DNA from: Pseudomicrostroma phylloplanum
Lineage: Eukaryota; Basidiomycota; Exobasidiomycetes; Microstromatales
Assembly: GCA_039545275.1 (NCBI GenBank)
Contig: BCHS01000018.1
Location: 362,771 to 426,770, forward strand
Direction: 5' to 3'
Length of the DNA stretch: 64,000 nucleotides
The position numbers and the translations under genes are program-made. Within the stretch, counting starts at the first letter, position 1. Each line of letters begins with the position of its first letter. Of the stretch, positions 55,662-64,000 are shown in pieces. The notes under the pieces were generated by a model. That model made no database searches and was not told the origin of the DNA. It worked only from the letters and a program-made list of their open reading frames with translations.

Positions 55662-57957
55662 ATGACCGAAGCTCAAATCACGCGGGATCTCGAGGCAGGA
55701 CCTACGCCGTCACCGGGTAAGCTCGCTTGGGAGGACATCAAGTACACTGTCAAAGATCGTAAGACCAAACAGCAGGCCGACTTACTCGACCGGGTGTCCG
55801 GCCAATGCTTGGTCGGTCAAATGCTTGCTAGTGAGTCCTCAGGGGGACATGGCTACCCGGACTCGCTCACTCATGGCATGCACTCATGTCTTCCACGCAG
55901 TCCTAGGGCCTTCAGGAGCAGGCAAGTCTACGCTGCTAGACTGTCTGGCCGGACGGAAGAGGTTTGACAGCGGAAAGTTGTCTTGGCAAGGGGATGAAGT
56001 AAGTCAGAAGGACCTTGCATGTCGCAGCAGCTACGTTGAGCAAGACGACGCTCTTTTGGGGTCGCTCACGGTAGAGGAGACATTCTGGTACTCGACGCGC
56101 CTGAGGTGAGTACTGACAGGTGCCGCGCTGAAACTGTCCGGAGACTGAGGCCAAAGGTGTCCTGTTTGCTTGCAGCTTCCCAAACTACTCAGCAGCACAG
56201 GTCAAAGAGAGAGTGGACGACATCCTCACGGGGTTGGGTCTTCTTCAAGTCGGCAAAAATCGTATTGGCACACCAATTCAGCGAGGCATCTCGGGTGGGC
56301 AGAAAAGACGAGTCACCATCGGGACCAGTCTGGTAACTCTTCCTGCTATTCTTTTTCTGGATGAGCCGACGTCCGGCCTCGACAGTGCCACTTCCTACGA
56401 GGTCATGTCTGCAATCCGAGTACTCTCGTCGAAGCATTCCATCACAGTCATTGCCACGATTCATTCACCTTCTTGGGAAACTTTCGCCCTTTTTGACAAC
56501 ACTCTACTCCTAGCCAAGGGGCAGATGGCCTACTACGGCTCTGTACATAGTGTCACTGCATGGTTCTCTGGCCTCGGATTTCCACCGGCGGCACATTCAA
56601 ATCCAGCCGACCATATGATGAAATTAGTGTCTTCGGATTTTGACCACGTCGAAGCAGGAGCAGGATGGACGCTCGCAAAGTGCCTGGATGCATGGGCTTT
56701 GCACAGACCCAAATCGTGGACTGAGCAGCTCAGCGATGCCGTGAACGTCAAAGAAGGTTCGTCGGCTCCGTCGAGCCTGATGCGCTCCGCCACAGAGGGC
56801 CGCTGGAGTGGCTTCATCTACAAGACTTGGTATCTGATTCAAAGGAACAGTGAGTGAATCGTGGTGTGATTACAGATGGTCGATAAGAAGGAGGAGCTCA
56901 CTATTTTGTCCCGATAGTCATCAATTACAATCGTAACCTACTGGCCTACGGGGTACGGTTCGGGATGTACCTTGGAATGGGCGTTCTCGTTGCGACCGTG
57001 TGGGTCAATCTGCCCCAAGAAGACTCGAGGATAAATGACCGCCTCAGTGTGCACTTCTTCAGTGTGGCTTTCCTCGGTTTTATGAGCGTGGCTGGAATTC
57101 CGAGCTTCCTCGAGGAGCGCTCGGTCCTGCTGAGAGAGAAACGTAATGGACTATATGGGGCACTGCCCTTCGTAGTATCGAACACTGCAGTCAACATACG
57201 TGAGTGCGCCTTGGCCACCGAGACCCATCGACGCAGCTCAATCTTTGCATGCTCACCTTCCGCTCCATCATCGCTTCGCCTCGTCAACTTCAGCGTATCT
57301 CTTCCTTTGTTCACTGATCTATGCAGTGATTGTATACTGGTCTGTCGGCTTACGTGCTGGTCCTGTTCCCTTTTTCAAGTTCCTCGCATACCTCTTTGTG
57401 GGCGTGTATGCTGCCGAGACCCAGTCTCTCCTCATCGCTGCTATCATACCTATCTTTGTAGCAGCCCTGGCAGTTGCTGCATTCGTCAATGGCTTCTGGA
57501 TGGCGGTTCAAGGTGAGATCTTGCTGAGAGGATGAGAAGGAGATTCTTGCCAACTAACGCGTTCACTCGTCCTTCAGGGTATTTCATGCGCAATCTGCCC
57601 GCTTTCTGGCACAGCTGGGCTCACTGGATCGATTATCAGACGTACGCTTTCCAGCTACTGGTGAAGAACGACTTTACTGGCCTGGTGTTTGGCTGCCAAT
57701 TCGTCAACGAGGTGTGCAGCTGCACTTTTGCGCAGCCTGACGCTGGATCCTGCGCAGTCACTGGGTCGGCGGTAGTGGCGGAATTAGGCTATTCGGGTTC
57801 CAACGATGTCTTGTACACCTTTCTGATGTGAGTTTTACATACTTCCCGCTATGCACCGTTTGCCGCTGCTGACTGGCACCGCCTCCCATCCTCTAGTGTC
57901 ATCATCATCACGGTCTATCGAGCTGCATTCTGGGCTGCTTTGGCCCTAACTAAGTGA
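55662..57957 (+). CDS. ABCG-family half-transporter
   Basis: ATP-driven membrane exporter of the White/ABCG type. Seven exons: 55662-55830, 55901-56105, 56176-56849, 56918-57199, 57294-57512, 57578-57827, 57897-57957; phases agree throughout and give 619 residues, normal for a half-transporter. The ATPase half has Walker A LGPSGAGKST, YVEQDDALLGSLTVEET (Q-loop region), signature ISGGQKRR, Walker B ILFLDEPTSGLDS and the H-loop IHSP. The C-terminal half has about six membrane segments with the ABCG block NTAVNIPYLFL and a Cys-rich external loop (CSCTFAQPDAGSC). It must dimerise. Substrate unknown; it is followed on the same strand by a Zn2Cys6 regulator, suggesting linked control. Confidence 0.9.
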
Positions 57958-58495
57958 TTCACCGAGTGGCCTGTGAGCTGCTGGATGCCTTTCCACGTCG
58001 CTACTTGCTCGGCTCAGGCAGGACAATGAATGCTGCTGCATCTTGTTCTGACGGGGTGTATTGAGGGGCCGAGCTCACCCGGCCAGCTGATAGAGGAAAG
58101 TAGACTGTTCGTCTCGCCTGATCCGTGGTGATTCTGGTTGACAGACTTTATGTACCATCTGTCAATCGAATGCTGTCTTCCTGAAGAACAGAGACTCCGC
58201 TTGAGCCTTGTATTGTAAGAGGTACTGCTCCCCTATGCTGACCGAGCCAGCCGCAGGGGCGAAGGCACGGCCCCTACGTTGAGACTGTCACCTCAGGCTG
58301 AGTCTAACTTTTCGCGGCCGCCTCACCGCCACGCGAGTGGGCTCGGCCCGGCGACTGGGGCGGACCGACGCGAAAGTAGCCGACGCTGTTCCGTTCCCGC
58401 GTTGGACTACGTGGCTTGCCACTGCATCGGATCTGCGCTCAGTGCCGATCTTACCTTCCACATTGCGCCAACTTCCTCCGTCCTCAGTGCAGTCT
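57958..58495. other. Intergenic region between ABCG transporter and zinc-cluster regulator
   Basis: 538 bp holding the transporter 3' end and the regulator promoter. The regulator frame is open upstream to 58337, but its zinc-cluster start fits the ATG at 58496. Nothing else recognised. Confidence 0.45.
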
Positions 58496-60774
58496 ATGAG
58501 CGGGATCAAGAGGCCCCGCAATGCCCTTGCCTGTCTAGCTTGCCGCAATGCCAAGGTTCGATGCGATGGGACGTCGAGCCCTGGGCCCTCCGCCATGACT
58601 ACATCAGAGTCTTGCACCAGATGCATTGGCCTGGCGCTTGCATGTGTCTGGATGCCGTCGCAGCGGAACGGACGCCCGAAGAAAGCGAGGGCTGACACGG
58701 CATCGGACTTGCCTGGCGGTACAATCCAACTCAACGCGGCAACTGTTCACAGCCCTGTTCGAGCGAGCGCTTCAGGCGACACAGACACAGATCGAACTGC
58801 CCCTGCTGATGGGGAGTTCGAAGACTACGTTTGGCCAGACTGGTTCCATAACGTAGGGCCTGAGTCCTTGCTCGCCAGTCCTTTCGAGCAGTCCACAGAC
58901 GCGCTGCACATGTTTCCAATGCTTGATGATACTCCTTCACAGCTAGACCAATGCGGCGGCCCGCCGTTGCCGCTACCCGATGCTACAGGAGCGCAGGGAA
59001 CGCAGACCACCCCTTGCAACCCGGGAAGTGCACCAGGAAACTCAGGACACCTTCCGATCTCACCATCGACCACGCCTTCCGAAGCTGCATCCCTATATTC
59101 GGATGACTGGACCTCACTAAGGCGCCGAATTCAGGGCATCACATCCTCGCCCTCGACGACACAATCGGAGGTCTCCACTCGTCCACTCTATGAGGTCGAT
59201 CGCTGCGATCAAGCAGGACTGCAACAATTCTTTGCCACTTTTGCCCTCTCCATACCAGTCCTTGGTGATCGAACGACGTTCCTGGCTATCGTTGAGCCTC
59301 TGCAGTTTTCCCATGCAGTCAAGGCAGCGACCTGCATCGGTGACTGTACCGCAGAAGGAGCAAGAGGAGCTTCTTCTCGAGAGCGAATCAGTAAACTGTG
59401 CGCGGCTCTATCAACGGTACCGGCTGTGACCCAAACGAGCGAAGCCGCTGCTCTTGTTACCCTCGATCTTTTACTGGCTCATCTGCTGATGGCACTGGTC
59501 CTCTATGCTTCTGATGACTGCAAAGGAGCCTCTGTTCAGCTCGACAAGGCCATCGACCTGGCCGAACGTCACGGCTTGAATGACATAGATCGACAAAGTC
59601 AAGCACCAAACACCATGCTGTTCTCTCTGCTGACTTCGGATGCCCGAGAGCTTGGAAGGGCAGCATGGTGGGAGCTTCGCGTCACTGACGTCATGATGTC
59701 CGCTACGACGAGCGGACAGATTCCGCGACGACTAGCCAACAGTCAGCGGTCGAGACAGGAGCCTCGCTTCCCAGCTCGACAGACCACGACATCGTGGCTC
59801 AATCAGGTCTACTCTCTGCGCATCCAAGCTGCTCTGCTGATGGACGACTGCGTCAAGGATGTAGATTCGCCCCATTCCTCGGGGGCCACCATAGACCGTG
59901 TCATGGTACTGGACGGGACATTGGTGAATCTCATAGCCAGGGCTCAAAGCGCCTGGGTCAAATGCGCGCGCATCCTTCCGTACGGCAAAGGGAGCTACCT
60001 TACTACTCAGGCAATCTGTCTCTTCGACACGGCTGTCCTTTTGAACGCGTAAGCATGGGCCATTGAGATGGTTTCACAACCTCATTTACATATCTGACCG
60101 ATTGATTCTGTCTCCCTCTCGTTCAACACATCAGCTGTCGCATCCAGCTACACCGAAAGACTTGGTTTCCTGACATCACATTTGGGTTGGCTTCCTGTAG
60201 CTTTGAAGCGCAAGTATCACGGCAAGGAACGTCCTGCTTTTCAGAAGTTTCAGCGTCAAAGGCAACTTTCAGCCGTCAAGCAAGCGTGGCCGCCATACTT
60301 GAGGTAAGCTCTTGGCTCACGACAAGTACCACTTCCCACTGACCATGCTACCTGTGTCCCGTCCAGGCCGCTCGTAACATCTCCCGGCTCCTCCGAATGG
60401 AGCTCGATCGACCATTTCAAGAAGCAAGCCAAGTCGGTTTGTTCGAGTCTGGTCGGAAGGCCCTCGAGGTCCGCAATGAGAGTCCGGCCTTAGACTCCAT
60501 GCTGAGCGTGCAGCACTGGCCCTACATCGGCTGCTGTGCAATGGTCGCGTCTTATGCGGGGCTCATCGCAGTCGTCGCAAACGACTTACCAGGTCATCAA
60601 CAACCGGATACAGAGCTATCTTTGAGACGTCTGAGGATAGCAGAAATTGCAAGCCATATCGATATAGCCCAAAGCTCACTAGGCGGTCTGGCGGAAGCAT
60701 GGCCACTGGTGAAATCTTTTCAGCAGGAGATCACGCGTTGTAGAGAGGCGCTGCAAGCTCTGAGCAGCGATTGA
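58496..60774 (+). CDS. Zn2Cys6 transcription factor next to the ABCG transporter
   Basis: Three exons, 58496-60048, 60135-60303 and 60367-60774, give 709 residues. The zinc cluster lies at the extreme N-terminus: ACLACRNAKVRCDG, a spacer of about 15 residues, then SCTRCIGLALACVW, followed by a basic PSQRNGRPKKAR linker. A long Ser/Pro-rich linker precedes the regulatory domain (CDQAGLQQFFATFALSIPVL, LDKAIDLAERHGLNDI, ARELGRAAWWELRVTDVMM). The ATG at 58496 is favoured over the in-frame one at 58337 because it starts MSGIKRPRNALACLAC, the usual short lead to the cluster. Neighbouring the transporter, it may control efflux genes; inference. Confidence 0.87.
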
Positions 60775-60954
60775 TATTGTCTGTTTGCTACTACCGTGCA
60801 GCCATCAGGATCTGAAGCTCCTTCCCAGGGGTCAGTTGCTTTTTGCTGCCACGGATGCAGCTGCTGAGCCGGACTTGCGGCACAATTTACCCTTGAAAAG
60901 ATCCTTTGCGGCGGACAATATCGCTCCTCTGCCATAGAGGCGTTAAAGAATTGC

Positions 60955-61408
60955 ACGTTACGATGCCGATACTTGGTACAACGTCGCCGGTTCCTCCGGT
61001 GACACAAACGAGTGGGCTACAGAGGCGTACAACAACATGGGTGACAACGAAGACGCCATCTATGCCGGATTCACGGATCCTGACAACAACGAGCACGTTG
61101 CCCTGGCTCGTGTTCAGCCGGCGACTGACGGCGACTACACGAATTTGGACCTGTCCGCTTGCGGTAATACCTATCGCAGACGATGGACAGAGGTTCTCAT
61201 GCGAAGATCCATCGTGAACCCTCGATCTACCAAGGTGACTTGCCCCCTTACTTGCCTGCAGGAGGGCGACAACGTCGACCGGTGCGAGGCGGAAGGCGGC
61301 TCCTGTGCCCCTGACTCGAGCGGCATCAGATGTTCTTTCACCTTGAACGGCGCTGCAGCTACCGAGTGCGATGGTGTACAGTGCACCGCTAGCCGTGGTC
61401 CGTGCTGA
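60955..61408 (+). pseudogene. 5'-truncated Cys-rich secreted-type protein
   Basis: An open frame reads ADTWYNVAGSSGDTNEWATE, then YNNMGDNEDAIYAGF and ends in a Cys-rich domain with ten cysteines (TCPLTCLQEG ... RCEAEGGSC ... CSFTL ... CDGVQC ... GPC). The disulphide-like pattern suggests an extracellular protein, but no signal peptide can be found: a stop (TAA) lies just upstream at about 60948 and no acceptor or first exon is convincing. The first ATG in frame, 61037, is inside the domain. I read it as the 3' part of a broken gene; a short 5' exon missed by me is the alternative. Confidence 0.4.
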
Positions 61409-62206
61409 GCAAGGAGTCAGCAACAAGCAACAGCCGAAGGGCAGGCATCGGCTTTCCCTGAATCAGATTCGAGGAGGGCAGTCCACGGGATGCCAGGAAC
61501 GAGCTGAATGGTGCTCGTGGGACGGCGTCTAAGACGAACATGTGGTCGTTTGTGATGCCCGCACAGATTGGCGGTGAAGAAATTGAATTTGATCTTGGCC
61601 GGTTGAACTTTGTGCAGCGTGAGGGGGCGGAGGAACCTTGTCTTCGGTTCTTGCAAATTGACTCATCCGGCAGGCACCCAGAAAGCAACTTGCGGCCGAA
61701 CAATTCCGGAGATATTCATATCGTCGTGCGAAGCCTAAAGGCTCATGCAGCGGAACAATCCCTGAGGTCGTCACCGGGGCAAGTAGAAGCGTGCCTCGGA
61801 TCCCGCATGATCCCGTGTCTGCCTCGCTAAAGCCATGCAAGCGAGCTCGGTCACCTCGGCACCTCCCGCGCTCCGCCTTTTTCCGCTCGCCTGCGCCGTG
61901 GGAACCGCTCGCGGCGGTCAAGCGTTCCCTGGCACCCAGCTGACCTGCTCGCCGGGCGAGCCAATCAGCGCCGGCGTCGAGCGCAGCTGAGACGGAGCCT
62001 ATATAGAAGGTGAAGAGCGCTTTCCGATGTGGCTGGGCAAAGACCCGCCCGCACTATCACGCAAATCCTCCTGCTCTCTCTCACTGCCTTCCTCGACGAC
62101 TTGTGACCATCAACATTGCCATCACCACAATCATCTTGATCAGATCGGGATCTACGCCTGCCACTTGCCATCTGTCACACAAGCACGTCACCAACGCGAA
62201 TTGCCC
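61409..62206. other. Stretch with one weak open frame and a TATA box
   Basis: Holds an open frame at 61540-61830 (MWSFVMPAQIGGEEIEFDLG start) of 96 codons with no recognised domain, open upstream without ATG to about 61459. A TATA box TATATAG lies at 62000-62006, about 200 bp before the next ATG. Confidence 0.4.
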
Positions 62207-62551
62207 ATGAGCAGGATGCGCGGCAACCCCAACGACAAGCTCCTCGAAAGTGGACTGCTGGACAACCGCGATCAAGAGGAGATCGCCAGAGTCTTTGCGC
62301 GCACCGATAGCAGACTCTGCGAGCGGGACTTGCTGGACCTACTATCCTTGCAACAGGTCCAAGCAATGGTGCGTGAGGGTGTGCCATCATCTACCCCAGA
62401 CTTCAGGCTCTCGGTCAGCACCCTGTGGTCATACTGGCCCGCTCGTAGCGCAATGGTCCTGAGCGGCTTCTGTGGCTGCGCGGTAGGGGCAATCGTCTCG
62501 TTCGCTGTCCTCGTACCCATCCTCTACACAGACCGCCAATGCAGCCATTGA
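62207..62551 (+). CDS. Small tail-anchored-type membrane protein, unknown (114 aa)
   Basis: I do not recognise it. The start MSRMRGNPNDKLLESGLLDN follows a TATA box by about 200 bp. The N-terminal two-thirds is polar and partly helical (DQEEIARVFARTDSRLCERD, LLDLLSLQQVQAM). A single hydrophobic segment, AMVLSGFCGCAVGAIVSFAV then LVPILY, lies close to the C-terminus, as in tail-anchored proteins. No introns. An orphan accessory gene is likely. Confidence 0.5.
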   Translation: MSRMRGNPNDKLLESGLLDNRDQEEIARVFARTDSRLCERDLLDLLSLQQVQAMVREGVPSSTPDFRLSVSTLWSYWPARSAMVLSGFCGCAVGAIVSFAVLVPILYTDRQCSH

Positions 62552-63291
62552 GATGAGGCTGCGTCGATGATACCCGGCGTGCCAGAGCCACCAAGGCAGG
62601 TCAATTATGGTCGCTCAGATGATGAATCTAGTAAGGAGCTTCGATGAGCGGGTGTGACATGACGTGGGCAAGGAAGGGGTCGAGTGAAGTGCGAGGGATG
62701 CGAGCCAAGGGATGAAAGCCAACAGTCTGCGTGAGATTTGAGCCCTATATCGAGTGTTCATATATCATGCAGCCTCCCCCCTTGAGCTTTTCTCTTGTGC
62801 GCTTGTCTGAGGTACAGTCACTTCTTGCAATAGAAGCTGTCAAAGAACTATCCTAGTCTCCATCAATCGTGGACAGTATGATCGAAGCCGACGTACAGCA
62901 TTGCATGGCTAGGTTGCTCAGTCCCGCCTTGCCCCATGATTGCTGCGCCCGTCACTGCCCGTGCGCAGAGTGATGGGCGTTGACCGACCAACAGGGGAAA
63001 GCAATGGTCCGAGCGGGGTCACGCGGAAGCCAATGTGGGAATTTCGCATCACGGGACCAAGGTGTCGATGGGCTCCCGGCAGAGGCGGGAAAGTATGGAG
63101 ACCGGCAAGACAAACGAGAGCCACTGGAGCAGTGTAGATGATTGACTTCCAGGTCCGATGCTGGAAGGAAGCCCCGAGAGCAACCGCTTGACTTTGGCAG
63201 AGATCAGGCGGTTGGCAAATTATATATACCGAGCATTATCTCCCTTCCCATTCGAGTGCGTTCGCGTTTCACCCCACATCCCTTCACACTG
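62552..63291. promoter_or_regulatory. Intergenic region with TATA box
   Basis: 740 bp without a recognised gene. A TATATATA box at 63221-63228 lies about 65 bp before the ATG at 63292. Another AT-rich stretch is near 62750-62770. Confidence 0.45.
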
Positions 63292-63657
63292 ATGGAAGAC
63301 ATCGAGAAGGTTGATCACATCGACGCCTTCGAGGACAACTTCAAGAATACCATCTTCTGGCCGACCGAGGGAAGCACCTACGAGGAAGCCAAAACAGCGC
63401 TGGAATCATTGCAAAGCCGCTCAGCCGGACAACTCGTCACCATTGGTCTCATCACCGATAGGGACCAGGAAGTAACCGACAGAGAGGGCATCAGACAACA
63501 AAAGATCACAGGCCTCCTTCACATATTCGGGAACAAGATTCTACCTGCCGTGCTGGAGCCACACATCTGGGAGGCGATAGTAACCCTCGATCAAGCTGGG
63601 AGACACCCTGGATTCTACGCCCTCGAAGCCCATTGTCACTGGTTATGTATCTTGTGA
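63292..63657 (+). CDS. Small acidic protein of unknown function (121 aa)
   Basis: Start MEDIEKVDHIDAFEDNFKNT sits about 65 bp after a strong TATA box. The sequence is globular looking (QLVTIGLITDRDQEVTDREG, ITGLLHIFGNKILPAVLEPH) with no signal peptide, membrane segment or known motif. Its last 13 nt overlap the next frame. The 3' end could be altered by an intron I cannot define. Confidence 0.45.
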   Translation: MEDIEKVDHIDAFEDNFKNTIFWPTEGSTYEEAKTALESLQSRSAGQLVTIGLITDRDQEVTDREGIRQQKITGLLHIFGNKILPAVLEPHIWEAIVTLDQAGRHPGFYALEAHCHWLCIL

Positions 63658-63935
63658 CCGTCACGCTCATGGCACTCATCGGCGTGAGCTTGGCCGCCAA
63701 AGTACGCCATGGACAAACATTCGACACCGCAGCTGACGCTGAAAATACGCCCGTACCTGACGATGCAGTTAGACTGATTGGCCGATCCGAAGCTGATTGT
63801 GAAGGCGAGAGCTGGCATGTGTACGACATGCCCGCTTCGAAGACCAACTCCTACTGGATACCTAATTTCGTTGCAGGGCACACACAAAGACCTCAAGCAG
63901 ACAATTATATAGGTGTCACCGTCCTGTATGAGTAA
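63645..63935 (+). CDS. Small secreted protein candidate, possibly 3' incomplete (96 aa)
   Basis: Starts MYLVTVTLMALIGVSLAAKV, a good signal peptide with a predicted cut after SLAA; mature part about 78 residues with one Cys and no known motif. It overlaps the end of the preceding frame by 13 nt, so one of the two may be mis-modelled. The terminal GAGTAAGG contains a possible splice donor (GTAAGG), so the gene may continue beyond the window. Confidence 0.4.
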   Translation: MYLVTVTLMALIGVSLAAKVRHGQTFDTAADAENTPVPDDAVRLIGRSEADCEGESWHVYDMPASKTNSYWIPNFVAGHTQRPQADNYIGVTVLYE

Positions 63936-64000
63936 GGGAAAGCGTACACCGGTTCATTTTTTGTATGCCCACATCACAACCCAGCCAGGGCTGGTTATTA

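Noticed and set aside
61540..61830. 96-codon plus frame considered as a gene
   Set aside because: No recognisable domain, no clear start context and open upstream without an ATG; noted only as a weak frame in the intergenic entry.

Overview
The window is about 64 kb of nuclear DNA from a filamentous or yeast-like fungus, most probably a basidiomycete. Protein-coding genes are intron-poor to moderately intron-rich. Introns are short (about 70-100 bp) with GTGAGT-type donors. Housekeeping products are fungal (Dsl1-complex RINT1/Tip20, Yme2, Erg5, Efm4, two Zn2Cys6 regulators). The species cannot be named from the sequence; the gene style would fit Ustilaginomycotina, which is an inference. Three ambiguous bases (41551, 41561, 41565) show this is a draft assembly.

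Region 1 (1-21 kb) is an ordinary gene-dense block: RINT1/Tip20 (5' end cut by the window), a nitronate monooxygenase-like protein, a STIMATE/YPL162C-type membrane protein, a very large disordered protein, a monoglyceride lipase, succinyl-CoA ligase alpha, Efm4 (with a 9-nt microexon) and Yme2.

Region 2 (21-36 kb) is rich in oxidoreductases. It holds an SDR, an ALDH7-type semialdehyde dehydrogenase, a Zn2Cys6 regulator, a DUF1338/HglS-type 2-oxoadipate dioxygenase divergent from that regulator, a second and a third SDR, and an unknown Ser-rich protein. ALDH7 and HglS act at successive stages of known lysine-catabolic routes, so the ALDH7-regulator-HglS trio looks like a small pathway cluster. 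Also here, on the minus strand (30887-31315), is a signal-peptide protein made of tandem 20-residue units that each end in Gly-Lys-Arg or Gly-Arg-Arg. It is a strong candidate for an undescribed Kex2-processed secreted peptide precursor. All six nucleotide differences among its three 60-bp units are silent.

Region 3 (36.4-41.3 kb) is a complete, apparently young Ty1/copia retrotransposon on the minus strand. It has 152-bp LTRs that look identical, a 5-bp target duplication, and intact gag and pol in one frame separated by one UAG. Its primer-binding site matches the anticodon arm of tRNA-Lys(CUU). It sits about 0.66 kb upstream of ERG5.

Region 4 (41.9-46.3 kb) has ERG5 (CYP61) and a secreted conserved fungal protein. 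Region 5 (46.3-55.7 kb) is a gene desert with a TA-flanked MITE family (two full copies of about 252 bp in opposite orientation plus a fragment) and a dense local cluster of the heptamer TACTGTA/TACAGTA. Region 6 (55.7-64 kb) is accessory: an ABCG half-transporter next to a second Zn2Cys6 regulator, then broken and small orphan genes, some with clear TATA boxes.
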